Assembly (NCBI GenBank): GCA_910588285.1
Contig: CAJUQB010000009.1
Span: 9,427 to 73,426 of the forward strand
Length of the DNA: 64,000 nt
Reading direction: 5' to 3'
DNA from: an uncultured Lachnospiraceae bacterium
Lineage (GTDB): Bacteria; Bacillota; Clostridia; Lachnospirales; Lachnospiraceae
Positions 8,612-18,500 of the stretch are shown here, piece after piece. The position numbers and the translations under genes are program-made. Numbering within the stretch: the stretch's first letter is position 1; each line of letters begins with the position of its first letter. The notes beneath the pieces were generated by a model. It was not told the origin of the DNA and ran no database searches. It saw only the letters and a list, made by a program, of their open reading frames with translations.

Positions 8612-9547
8612 TCAGTCCTCACACTCCGGCAGCAGCTCCGGCAGTGCAACGGCCCGCTCATAGGCCGCATATTTCTTCACCCGCTCCTGAATCTTCTCTT
8701 TTCCCTCCGCAGCCTTTTTATGGCCTTTACGGATATTGTCGTCATGGAGCCGCTTTCCCCAGATAGACCACCGGTTTCTGGCAATAGCCTCCTCCGTAAA
8801 CTCCACCTGCAGTTCATCCTCTGCCATACAGAGCTTTGCCTTGGTCAGGCACTGGGGGCAGTAAACCCCGTCGGCACGAACCTCCAGCAGATTCCCGTGA
8901 CAGTCAGGGCATATGCCCGGCGTTCCGGCGTAGGGAAGCCTTTCCCCTTTTTCCCTGGCCAGCAGCGCTGCTGCCACATGTTCCCCAAGCTGACGCATCC
9001 GGGCCAGCACGTCGTCCTCCAGAAGCACCGCTCCCTTTGACGGCATGAAATCAAAATGCACTGCATCCACCAGAGCCTCATAGGAGCCCGCCAGCTCCAT
9101 GGCAATCATTTTGCATACATTCAGTGTAAAATTTGTCCAATCAGTGCCGCCAATGGAAAATGCCGCGCCGATTTTATTCTCCTTTTCCACCACATCCCGG
9201 TAGTTACCGCTGGCATGCATCTTATTGAGCAGCTTAATCAACTGCCCTGTAGGAAGCAGGTTATAGGCCGGGCTGGATACAATAAGAGCGTCCGCCTCCC
9301 GCATCAGCTGCTCAATAAAATAAAAATGGTCGCTGCCATTTTTGTGGATGCACCGAAAATCCCAGTTTCCTTTCAGGTGATTCACCATGCAGGATTCACA
9401 TCCGACACAGGTGTTGATCACAGTATCCTGCACCCGCACCAGTTGGCACTGGGCGCCGCTGGCCTCCTCAATGGCCATAAATGCCTCCTTCATCATGATT
9501 TCCGTGTTCCCATTTGGTCTTCCGGAACAAAGTCCTAATACTTTCAT
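8612..9547 (-). CDS. Flavodoxin-fold NAD(P)H reductase with Cys-rich insert and C-terminal zinc ribbon
   Basis: The 311-residue protein begins with the FMN-binding flavodoxin-like signature GLCSGRPNGNTEIMM. Next come CVGCESCM and a nearby Cys, the pattern of iron-sulfur flavoproteins, and SSPAYNLLPTG, a second FMN contact. Residues ~215-240 contain CPDC...CPQC, a four-Cys zinc-ribbon-like motif not usual in simple flavodoxin reductases. It probably transfers electrons to a small substrate or partner. AGGAGGAGG precedes ATG 9547. It sits between the LysR gene and the MFS gene, all on the minus strand, consistent with a small inducible metabolic unit. Confidence 0.75.
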   Translation of the reverse strand: MKVLGLCSGRPNGNTEIMMKEAFMAIEEASGAQCQLVRVQDTVINTCVGCESCMVNHLKGNWDFRCIHKNGSDHFYFIEQLMREADALIVSSPAYNLLPTGQLIKLLNKMHASGNYRDVVEKENKIGAAFSIGGTDWTNFTLNVCKMIAMELAGSYEALVDAVHFDFMPSKGAVLLEDDVLARMRQLGEHVAAALLAREKGERLPYAGTPGICPDCHGNLLEVRADGVYCPQCLTKAKLCMAEDELQVEFTEEAIARNRWSIWGKRLHDDNIRKGHKKAAEGKEKIQERVKKYAAYERAVALPELLPECED

Positions 9548-9664
9548 CTACTGCCTCCTCCTGATTATTTCTTCAATGTTTCTAACAACATCTCCCTGTT
9601 TCTCAATATCTCCATTATATTTGCCTCTGCTTGATCTGTAAAACATAAAAAATGTCTGCTCTTT

Positions 9665-9680
9665 ACACCCTTTTGGGTGT
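9665..9680. promoter_or_regulatory. Perfect short hairpin upstream of the flavoprotein gene
   Basis: ACACCC-TTTT-GGGTGT is a perfect 6-bp stem with a T4 loop, about 120 bp upstream of the flavoprotein start. It may be an operator half-pair or an RNA hairpin; no function is proven. Confidence 0.35.
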
Positions 9681-9686
9681 AATAAG

Positions 9687-9732
9687 AAAAGGGCACCGTC
9701 AAAGCAATGATTGTTTTGACAGCACCCTTTTT
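9687..9732 (-). terminator. Terminator downstream of the LysR gene
   Basis: The stem pairs AAAAGGG..GTCAAA (9687-9703) with TTTTGAC..CCCTTTT (9714-9732), followed by T-rich sequence on the minus strand. It separates the LysR gene from the flavoprotein/MFS unit. Confidence 0.7.
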
Positions 9733-9757
9733 CAGTGCAAAATCCATCCCCCATACC

Positions 9758-10651
9758 TTAATTCCTGTTTTTCAGCAATTCTGCCAGGAAAGGGGCCAGA
9801 CGATCCTTTTGATTCTTCCGATAAGTCACGGAGAATTGAGTCGAAATCTTACGTGGGTTATCCTCCAAGGGAACCACCATCAGGCGGCCAGCAGGATTGC
9901 GAAAAAACTCCGCATATATGATAGAAATCCCCGTTCCGGCATACAGCGCCATTTCCATGCTTCCCACGTCATCGAAATACTCTATATGCCTGGGCATAAA
10001 GCCACACATGGAGCAATACTTCAAGGTATTATGCTCCGCGTGCCAGGAAAAATTACTGGACAAGATATAAAAGGTGGTGTTAGCCAGCTCCTTTGCCGTG
10101 ACCCCCTCCCGGTAGAGTGGATGGCTCCTGGCGATCACGATGGACGGCCAGAGCTCCAGGAAGGGCTGCTCCTCAAAATCGTCAGATAATCCGGTATTCT
10201 CATCCTCCAGGGAAATAATGCAGTCCAGCTGGCCTGACACCAGCTTCTGGTACAGCCCCCGGTAGGAATCACTGCTGACTGTAAAATGCTGGTTGGGCTG
10301 CTGTTCGCTTAAAACACTGATTGTCTCCGCCAGCCGATCCTGGATTGTGCTGATGGCAAGGGCTCCAACCCGCACAGTCCGGCCAATCCCTTGTGTTGCA
10401 CATCTGGCTCTCCACAGGGCTTCCTCCTGCTCCTGCAGCATCCGGCCCCAGAAGTCATGGAGAATTTGACCCGCCTCCGTTAAGCAGAGACTGCCGGATT
10501 GGCGCTCAAAGAGTTGGCATCCTACTTCTTCCTCCAGGCGCTTTACCTGCTTGCTTACTACCTGTTGGACTACATATAGGCTTTGGGCTGCTTTGGTGTA
10601 GCTCATTTGGTTTGATACTTCTACAAAGTAGCGGATTTGTGTAATCGTCAT
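9758..10651 (-). CDS. LysR family transcriptional regulator
   Basis: The 297-residue protein has the standard LysR layout: an N-terminal winged helix-turn-helix (FVEVSNQMSYTKAAQSLYVVQQVVSKQVKRLEEE is split here as FVEVSNQMSYTKAAQ and QQVVSKQVKRLEEE, residues ~10-45) and a two-lobed effector domain beginning near VRVGALAIS. AAGGAGG lies upstream of ATG 10651. It is encoded upstream of the flavoprotein and MFS genes on the same strand, separated by a terminator, and is the obvious candidate regulator of that pair. The effector is unknown. Confidence 0.88.
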   Translation of the reverse strand: MTITQIRYFVEVSNQMSYTKAAQSLYVVQQVVSKQVKRLEEEVGCQLFERQSGSLCLTEAGQILHDFWGRMLQEQEEALWRARCATQGIGRTVRVGALAISTIQDRLAETISVLSEQQPNQHFTVSSDSYRGLYQKLVSGQLDCIISLEDENTGLSDDFEEQPFLELWPSIVIARSHPLYREGVTAKELANTTFYILSSNFSWHAEHNTLKYCSMCGFMPRHIEYFDDVGSMEMALYAGTGISIIYAEFFRNPAGRLMVVPLEDNPRKISTQFSVTYRKNQKDRLAPFLAELLKNRN

Positions 10652-10732
10652 GAGAGGAACCTCCTTGGATTCGAGCAGAGAGGAAGCGTTTGATTAAGAC
10701 GGCCTGGGATTTTCCAATCTATCCATCTCATG

Positions 10733-12490
10733 CTATGAGTCAAACTGACTCCGATACAGCTTCGCGTAATAACCGTTTCTGTCCAGCAGCTGATGATGGC
10801 TGCCCTGCTCCAGTATCTTCCCGCCCTGCATATACAGAATCACATCTGCCGACTGGATGGTTGACAGGCGGTGGGCCACAATAAAGCTGGTGCGTCCCTG
10901 CATCATGGCGGCGAAGGCATTCTGAATCTTCATCTCGGTCCGGGTGTCAATGGATGATGTGGCCTCGTCCAGGATCAGCATGGGGGGCAGGCACAGCATA
11001 ACTCTGGCAATGCACAGCAGCTGCCGCTGGCCGGCAGACAGGCTGCCGCCCTCCTCTCCGATCACCGTATCATAGCCCTTGGGCAGGCGGCGTATGAAGC
11101 TGTGGGCATGGGCCCCCTTAGCGGCAGCAATCATCTCCTCCTCAGTGGCCTCAGGCTTGCCCATCAGCAGGTTCTCCCGGATGGTAGCATGTTTCAGCCA
11201 GGTCTCCTGCAGTACCATGCCATAATTCTCCCGAAGGCTCCCCCGGGTCACTCTGCGGATATCGTGGCCCTCCACGGATATGCTGCCCTGGTTCACATCA
11301 TAGAACCGCATCAGCAGATTGATCAGCGTTGTCTTGCCGCAGCCTGTGGGGCCCACGATGGCTACCCGCTGGCCGGGCTCCACCTTCAGGTTGAAGTCCT
11401 CAATGAGCCTTTGGTCTGCTCTGTAGGAGAAATATACCTGACGTAACTCCACATTTCCGGACACGTCCGCAACCTCTACGGCATCCGTATCCTCCGGTAC
11501 CTGTGGCTCCTCCTCGATCAGCTCCAATACCCGCGCCGCGCAGGCCAGGGCGTTCTGCAGCTCTGTCACCACTCCCGAGATCTCATTGAAGGGCTTGGTG
11601 TACTGGTTGGCATAGCTTAAGAAGCAGGACAGCTGCCCCACCGTAATACCTCCCCCAATGGCCACCAGGCTTCCCACAACACCGACACCAGTATAAACCA
11701 GGCCATTGACAAAGCGGGTGGATGGATTGGTAATGGAGGAGAAAAAGGTGGCGCGCAGAGAGAAATGTTCCAGCTTTTTATTGATCTCATCAAATTGCTC
11801 CTGTACCTGTTCCTCCCGGCCGAAGGCCTGCACTACCTTCTGATTGCCGATCATCTCGTCAATGAGGGCCGTCTGCTCTCCCCTGGCCTCTGACTGCTTC
11901 CGGAACATGGTGTAGGTCCGCTTTGCAATAAAGCTGGCCACAAACAGGGATACCGGTGTTATCAGCACCACTACCAGGGTAATGCCCACATGGACAGACA
12001 GCATAAAGCCCAGGGTGCCCACAATCGTCAGCACACCGGTAAACAGCTGGGTAAAGCCCATCAGCAGGCCGTCCGCAAACTGATCCACATCTGCCACCAC
12101 CCGGCTCACCAGATCGCCGTGGGAATGGCCGTCAATGTACTTCAATGGCAATATCTCAATCTTTGCAAAGGCATCCCTGCGGATATCGCGCACCACGCCA
12201 TAGGTGATCTTATTGTTGCACACATTCATCAGCCACTGGGCCAGAGCCGTAATCCCGATGACAATCCCCATGCCCAATAAAATCGAGCTGATCTTTGCAA
12301 AATCTACCTGGCCGGGCCCCAGAATCTGGTCAATGACACGGCCAGTCAAAATGGGGAGATACAATGTGGCAAATACAGTCACCACGGCAAGCAGCAGAGA
12401 CAAAATCAAAAATGCCCAGTATTTTCGTATATAGAGCAGCACCTTCCTTATGGTAGCCCGCTGCCTTAAGCGCCCTTCCCTATTTTGCAT
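10733..12490 (-). CDS. ABC exporter, fused TMD-NBD, canonical half of a heterodimer
   Basis: This 585-residue ABCB-type half-transporter has six N-terminal membrane helices and a C-terminal nucleotide-binding domain with Walker A VGPTGCGKTT, signature LSAGQRQL and Walker B MLILDEATSSID, so its catalytic Glu is intact. The frame is open to 12529, but ATG 12490 is preferred because GGAGGAGGTG lies upstream and it overlaps the previous gene by 11 bp, as translationally coupled pairs do. With the upstream paralogue, whose Walker B is altered, it should form a heterodimeric exporter for drugs, lipids or peptides. Confidence 0.92.
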   Translation of the reverse strand: MQNREGRLRQRATIRKVLLYIRKYWAFLILSLLLAVVTVFATLYLPILTGRVIDQILGPGQVDFAKISSILLGMGIVIGITALAQWLMNVCNNKITYGVVRDIRRDAFAKIEILPLKYIDGHSHGDLVSRVVADVDQFADGLLMGFTQLFTGVLTIVGTLGFMLSVHVGITLVVVLITPVSLFVASFIAKRTYTMFRKQSEARGEQTALIDEMIGNQKVVQAFGREEQVQEQFDEINKKLEHFSLRATFFSSITNPSTRFVNGLVYTGVGVVGSLVAIGGGITVGQLSCFLSYANQYTKPFNEISGVVTELQNALACAARVLELIEEEPQVPEDTDAVEVADVSGNVELRQVYFSYRADQRLIEDFNLKVEPGQRVAIVGPTGCGKTTLINLLMRFYDVNQGSISVEGHDIRRVTRGSLRENYGMVLQETWLKHATIRENLLMGKPEATEEEMIAAAKGAHAHSFIRRLPKGYDTVIGEEGGSLSAGQRQLLCIARVMLCLPPMLILDEATSSIDTRTEMKIQNAFAAMMQGRTSFIVAHRLSTIQSADVILYMQGGKILEQGSHHQLLDRNGYYAKLYRSQFDS

Positions 12491-14225
12491 CCCGAAGCAC
12501 CTCCTCCCGGTCCTGATACTGTGAATCATAGATTTCCTGATATACCTGACAATTCTTCAATAATTCCAAATGGGTTCCCATGCCTACCACTGCGCCGTCC
12601 TCCAGCACCAGGATCTTATCGGCATTCCGGATGGAGGAGGTGCGCTGGGATACCAGAAATACCACCGGGTTCTCCTTCAATTCCCCAATGGCCTTCCGCA
12701 GCCGGGCGTCCGTGGCATAATCCAGAGCCGAGGCGCTGTCGTCCAGGATCAGGATCTCGGGCTTTTTCACCAGCGCCCGCGCAATGGTAAGGCGCTGCCT
12801 CTGGCCGCCGGAGAAGTTCTTCCCGCCCTGGGTTACCTGCTCCTTGAGGCCATCGGACTTGCCCTCCACCACCTCTGCGGCCTGTGCCACAGCCAGGGCC
12901 TCCCAGAGCTCCTCCTCTGACGCATCCTCCTTGCCCCAGCGAAGATTCTCCTCAATGGTTCCTGAGAACAGCACTGCCTTCTGCAGGACAATCCCAACCT
13001 TGCTGCGCAGCTCCTTCACCGGATATTCCTTCACATCCCTGCCATGAAACAGCACACGGCCCTGGGTGGCATCGTAAAACCGCGGAATCAGATGCACCAG
13101 AGAGCTCTTTCCAGAGCCGGTTCCTCCGATAATTCCAATGGTCTCCCCCGGATAAGCCGTAAAATGAATGTCCTCCAGGGTGGCTCCCCCGGCTCCCGGG
13201 TAGGTCAGGGATACGTGGCAGAATTCCACCACAGGAGCGTTTTGGGCAGCCGTCTTGCCAAAGCCCTGCTCCTGTTTCTGGCTGTTCTGCACCTCCAGCA
13301 CGCTCTGGATCCGGTTGCCGCAGGCCACTGCCTTGGTGACCGTGATAATCAGGTTGGCCAGCTTCACCAGCTCCACCAGGATCTGGGACATATAGTTGAC
13401 CAGCGCCACCACCTGGCCCTGGGTCAGGATCCCGGCGTCCACTCTCACCGCGCCGGTATAGAGCAGCACCATCAGGGCGCCGTTGATGATGATATAGGTC
13501 ACCGGATTCATCACGGCCGTAATCCGTCCCACAAAGTTCTGCATATGGGTCAGCTCATAATTGGCCTGTCCAAAGCTTTCCTCCTCCTGCTTCTCCCGAT
13601 GGAAGGCCCGCAGCACGCGCACCCCTGCCAGGTTCTCCCTGGTGATGCCAAGGACCCGGTCCAGCCGGCTCTGTACCTTTTTATAAAGAGGAATACTCAC
13701 CAGCATAATGCCAAAGACCACAACAGACAGAAGGGGGATGGTCACAACAAAAATCAGGGCTGCCTTCAGGTCAATGGTAAAGGCCATAACCATGGCGCCG
13801 AATACAATAAAGGGCGACCGTAGGAACAGGCGCAGCACCAGATTCACCCCGGACTGTACCTGGTTGATATCGCTGGTCATTCTGGTAATCAGGGTCGCGC
13901 TTCCCAGGGTATCCAGCTCCCCAAAGGACAGCCCCTGCACATGGGCAAAGAGGCTGTGGCGCAGCCTTGCGGCAAAGCCAACTGCCGCCTTGGCGGAAAA
14001 ATACTGGGCCGTGATGGAGCACACCAGGCCAATCACGCCCAGCGCCACCATAATAAGGCTCATTTTCACAATATAGGGCTTATCGCTGCCGGCAATTCCC
14101 ACATCGATCATGGCTGCCACCACCAACGGAACCAGCAGCTCAAAGGCAGCCTCCAGCATTTTAAATAAGGGCGCCAGAATTGATTCCTTCCGGTAATCCT
14201 TCATATAGACTAATAATTTTCTCAT
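12480..14225 (-). CDS. ABC exporter, fused TMD-NBD, degenerate-site half of a heterodimer
   Basis: The 581-residue product has six membrane helices and an NBD with Walker A IGGTGSGKSS, signature FSGGQRQRL and Walker B ILILDDSASALD. The usual catalytic Glu after the Walker B Asp is Asp here. This is the hallmark of the non-catalytic site in heterodimeric exporters such as BmrCD or TM287/288, which supports pairing with the downstream gene. A TTG at 14240 is in frame, but ATG 14225 has AGAGGG upstream and is preferred. The two genes overlap and are certainly co-transcribed. Confidence 0.92.
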   Translation of the reverse strand: MRKLLVYMKDYRKESILAPLFKMLEAAFELLVPLVVAAMIDVGIAGSDKPYIVKMSLIMVALGVIGLVCSITAQYFSAKAAVGFAARLRHSLFAHVQGLSFGELDTLGSATLITRMTSDINQVQSGVNLVLRLFLRSPFIVFGAMVMAFTIDLKAALIFVVTIPLLSVVVFGIMLVSIPLYKKVQSRLDRVLGITRENLAGVRVLRAFHREKQEEESFGQANYELTHMQNFVGRITAVMNPVTYIIINGALMVLLYTGAVRVDAGILTQGQVVALVNYMSQILVELVKLANLIITVTKAVACGNRIQSVLEVQNSQKQEQGFGKTAAQNAPVVEFCHVSLTYPGAGGATLEDIHFTAYPGETIGIIGGTGSGKSSLVHLIPRFYDATQGRVLFHGRDVKEYPVKELRSKVGIVLQKAVLFSGTIEENLRWGKEDASEEELWEALAVAQAAEVVEGKSDGLKEQVTQGGKNFSGGQRQRLTIARALVKKPEILILDDSASALDYATDARLRKAIGELKENPVVFLVSQRTSSIRNADKILVLEDGAVVGMGTHLELLKNCQVYQEIYDSQYQDREEVLRDAK

Positions 14226-14281
14226 AACATCCCTCTGCAATTTATTTTTAAATAATCGTTACAGGAAACCTCCTGAATGGC

Positions 14282-14316
14282 AAAAGGGTTTGCGGCCACA
14301 GCCCCAAACCCTTTTT
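14282..14316 (-). terminator. Terminator after the PrsA-like gene
   Basis: AAAAGGGTTT (14282-14291) pairs with AAACCCTTTT (14306-14315) around a 14-nt GC-rich loop, with T4 downstream on the minus strand. It separates the lipoprotein gene from the ABC exporter pair. Confidence 0.7.
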
Positions 14317-14342
14317 ATACTTCCCCCGAATGCTTTGCCCAA

Positions 14343-15377
14343 CTACTCCTCTGTCTCATCCGCCTCAGCGGTGAAAAGCCGGTTAAAGACCACCTGCGCC
14401 CAGGCCTCCTCCTTCACCGCAAACTGGCTGGCCTCCTTATAGCCATCGCAGACCTCGGTGTAGTGATCCGCCTGTCTCTGGCTGGCAATGTCTGTCTTCT
14501 TCTTATCTGTGGCCTCCTGGTCAAACTCGCTGTCCAGGCGGATCACATAGTAATATTCCTCGGTGGTAATCAGATCGGAAACCTCCCCCTCCTTCAGGGC
14601 ATCTGCCGCAGCGATTACAGCCTCATCCATGGTGCTGTCGTCCCCACCATAGGAATAGGTGGTGCTGTACAGATTCTCGTCCAGCTCCTTGGCCCCGTCG
14701 AAATCCGTCTTGGCCTTGTCGGCAATCCCCTTCATGGTGGTCTCGAATTCTGCCTTCTGGTCATCGTCATAGTCCACGGACTTCCCGTCTGCGTCCTTGC
14801 CCTTGGCCACGCTGGCCCGGATATAGGTAAAGGTGCGCTGTGCAGCCTCCTCATCCGTCACATTGGTGTCCACCTCTGCATAGATCGCATCCTGCATCTT
14901 CTTCTGGATGGTGTACAGGCGCAGCATCTCCACCACATATTCCTCGGTGGCTCCCAGCAGCTTCACGGCCTTGCTGCTGTTGGCGCTGATAAATTCTGCC
15001 GCCACCTCCTGCATCCTGGCCATCTCCTCCTCTGTAACCGTTACGCCGTAATCCCCCATATGCTTCTCCAGCAGATACAAGGTTTCGATGCTGCCAGAAA
15101 CACTTTTCTTCACGCTCTCTGTCATAGTAAGGACATTGCCATCCTCATCGGCTCCGATCTCGGTACTCCACATCTCTGTTCCAAAATAAGGGGAATAATT
15201 GATATCATACATCGCCTGCTGGTATTTTGCCATAAAATTCATGAATCCCAGGGAGATCTCCTGGTCATCCAGGGTTGCCCCCACGGCTCCCGCATCTATA
15301 CTCCCACATCCGGTCAGGGCTGTGGATACCATGATAAGCCCTGCCAGCAAACACCCGGTAATTCTCTTCAATCTCAT
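14343..15377 (-). CDS. PrsA/SurA-like lipoprotein (putative peptidyl-prolyl isomerase)
   Basis: The 344-residue protein has a type II signal peptide ending in the lipobox LTGC (Cys ~23), so it should be a membrane-anchored lipoprotein. The body is rich in acidic helices like the SurA/PrsA N-terminal chaperone region. A segment with EGEVSDLITTEEYYYVIRLD resembles the end of a parvulin (PPIC) domain. PrsA proteins fold exported proteins outside the membrane. A clear parvulin active site was not identified by eye. The gene follows mfd after ~130 bp. Confidence 0.7.
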   Translation of the reverse strand: MRLKRITGCLLAGLIMVSTALTGCGSIDAGAVGATLDDQEISLGFMNFMAKYQQAMYDINYSPYFGTEMWSTEIGADEDGNVLTMTESVKKSVSGSIETLYLLEKHMGDYGVTVTEEEMARMQEVAAEFISANSSKAVKLLGATEEYVVEMLRLYTIQKKMQDAIYAEVDTNVTDEEAAQRTFTYIRASVAKGKDADGKSVDYDDDQKAEFETTMKGIADKAKTDFDGAKELDENLYSTTYSYGGDDSTMDEAVIAAADALKEGEVSDLITTEEYYYVIRLDSEFDQEATDKKKTDIASQRQADHYTEVCDGYKEASQFAVKEEAWAQVVFNRLFTAEADETEE

Positions 15378-15505
15378 AAGTGCCTCCTACTTTCTTCTTT
15401 TTGCAGTAAAATTCTGCAACGCACTATACATTATAGAGCTTTTTTTCTGCTGCCGCAAGTAGTTTCGCAATTGTTTCATAATTTTTTCACCGATTTTGTT
15501 ACAGT

Positions 15506-18500
15506 TCACGGCCTAACCGGCAGCAGCATCGTCTCCGCCTTATCCAGCACAGTCCGCACCACATCCAGCACATGTCCTGCCCTGGTTTTGGAGCTGTGGT
15601 TCATCCGGAAGGTAAAATAGGGGCCCTTTGCATCCGGCGTAAAACGCAGCGCTCCGTAGAATTCATCCACAAATCCCGGAATATTCGCCACGTCAATATT
15701 TGCCTTTTCATATAGCACAAACCGAACCTCATCCCCCTTTTGCAGTACATCCGTAAAATACATCCGGTGGGCCTTTGCCTTGAGGCCGGCCACCAGAAGC
15801 AGATTCTGGACGGATTTTGGCGGCTCCCCGAACCGGTCGATCAGCTCGTCCTGCATCTCCTCGCACTCCTCCTGGCTCTCAATCCCGGCAATCCGCTTGT
15901 AGATATCCAGCTTGTGGTACTCATTGGGGATATACTTGGGCGGAATATAGGCATCCAGATCAATGTCAATGGTTGTCTCAAAATGCTCCTCCCGTCCTTC
16001 CCCCTTTAAGGTTTTCACCGCCTCGTTCAGCATCTTGCAGTACAGGTCGTAGCCCACTGCCTCCATATGGCCATGCTGCTGGGCCCCCAGAAGGTTCCCT
16101 GCGCCGCGGATCTCCAGGTCCCGCATGGCAATCTTGAAGCCGCTGCCCAGCTCCGTGAATTCCCGGATGGCAGAGAGGCGTTTCTCCGCCACCTCCTTCA
16201 GCAGCTTGTTGCGGCGGTACATCAGGAATGCATAAGCAGTCCGGCTGGAACGCCCTACCCGGCCCCGGAGCTGGTACAGCTGGGAGAGGCCTAGGTTATC
16301 TGCATCATGGATAATCATGGTATTGACATTTGAAATATCCAGCCCGGTCTCAATGATGGTCGTGGACACCAGCACATCAATCTCACCATTGATAAAATCG
16401 TACATGATCCGTTCCAGCTCCCGCTCCTTCATCTGGCCATGGGCATAGGCCACATTGGCATCCGGCACCAGGGATGCCAGCTTGGCAGCCACATCCTCAA
16501 TCTGCTTCACCCGGTTAAACACATAATACACCTGGCCGCCTCTGGCCAGCTCCCTGCGGATGGCCTCCCGGACAATCTCTTCATTATATTCCATCACATA
16601 GGTCTGGATGGGCAGCCGGTCCATGGGGGGCTCCTCCAGCACGCTCATATCGCGGATGCCGATGAGGCTCATGTGAAGCGTTCTCGGAATGGGGGTAGCC
16701 GTCAGGGTCAGCACATCCACATTCTGCTTCATCTGTTTGATTTTCTCCTTATGAGCCACTCCGAAGCGCTGCTCCTCATCCACAATCAACAGCCCCAGAT
16801 CCTTGAATTCCACGTCCTTGGACAGCACCCGGTGGGTTCCCACCACAATATCCACCTGTCCCTTTTTCAGGTCAGCGACCGTCTGCTTCATCTGGGCGGG
16901 GGTACAGAACCGGCACATAAGATCCACCCGCACCGGAAAATCCTTCATGCGCTGGGCAAAGGTATTGTAATGCTGCTGGGCCAGGATCGTCGTGGGCACC
17001 AGATACACCACCTGCTTGTTCTCCTGGACTGCCTTGAAGGCCGTACGGATGGCAATCTCCGTCTTGCCGTAGCCCACATCCCCGCAGATCAGCCGGTCCA
17101 TGATCTTGGTGCTCTCCATATCCTCCTTGGCAGCCTCAATGGCCAGCACCTGATCCTCCGTCTCCTCAAAGGGAAACATCTCCTCGAATTCCCGCTGCCA
17201 TACCGTGTCCGGGCCGTATACAAAGCCCTCCCGCTTCTGGCGGGCCGCATACAGCTCCACCAGCTCCCGGGCAATCTCCTTCACTGCTCCCCGCACCCTG
17301 GTCTTGGTCTTGTTCCATTCCTGGCCGCCCAGCCGGTTCAGCTTGGGCTTTTTTGCATCTGCGCCGGCATATTTCTGGATCAGCTCCAGCTGGGTGGCCT
17401 GAATATAGAGGTTTCCGCCCTTGTCATACTCAATCTTGATATAATCCTTGACAATCCCCTCTACCTCCACCTTCTCAATTCCCCGGTAGATGCCCAGGCC
17501 GTGGTTTTCGTGAACCACATAATCCCCCGCGGAGAGCTCCGCAAAGCTGGCAATCTTCTCCCCCTCGTAAATGCGGCGCTTTTTCTTCTTTTTCTTTTCA
17601 CTGCCAAAAATATCGCTCTCGGAAATCACCACGAATTTCAGCTGGGAATATTCAAAGCCATGCTTGATTTTCCCATAGGCCACCAGAATCTCTCCCGGCT
17701 GTACCGGATGGTCATAATCCTCTGTATAGAAGCAGCTGAGCCCCTCCTGCTGCAGGTCAAAGGCCAAACGCTTTGCCCTGGTGTGGGAGCCGGACAGCAG
17801 GATCACCTGATACCCGTTCTTCTTGTACTGCCGCAGATCCTTGACCAGCAGCTCAAAGCTGCTGTTATAGGGGCTCACGGTTCTGGAATCCACATAGAAC
17901 CGCCCCTTTGCCTCCAGCCCTCCGGTTTTCAGATCCAGGGTGGAGAGGGCGACGCAGCGGCAATTTCCCAGACTGGCCGCCACCTGCTCCCAGGAATAGA
18001 TGGCATCCGCCTGGCCCGGCAGCACATAGCCCTTTTCCAGACGGTGCTGCATACTCTCGGAAAATTCCGTCTGCACTGCCTTCCCCATCTCCAGGCAGCG
18101 CACAGGCTCATCCAAAAACAGCACTGTTTTCTCCCAGTCAAAATAAGCCAGCAGAGACACCGGATTTTCATAAAAATAGTTGAGATAGCTCTCCACATTG
18201 CCGCTGCCTGTCAGATGGGCCAGTTCCTCCTTCAGCTGGCCCACCGCAGTTTTCAGACGATGGGCCTCCTCGGTGCGCATCTGCTGCCGCAGAGAGGCGT
18301 GCACAGCCTCAAATTCTGTCTCTATTTTGTTTAATCCTCTTTTAATTAGTTCTTCATTCAGTACCAACTCGCTGGCAGGATAGATTGTGATCTCCTCCAG
18401 GTTCTCGATGGAGCGCTGGCTTTCCAGCTCAAAGCTCCGGAGGGAATCAATCTCATCCCCCCACAGCTCCACCCGGTAGGGCACCTCCGCGGTCAGCGGG

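Noticed and set aside
9548..9754. Small frames upstream of the flavoprotein gene
   Set aside because: They overlap the LysR terminator hairpin and have no family similarity.
16439..18334. A 631-codon open frame antisense to mfd
   Set aside because: It lies entirely within mfd on the other strand, is rich in His/Leu/Gln as expected from a reversed GC-rich gene, and has no family match or ribosome site.
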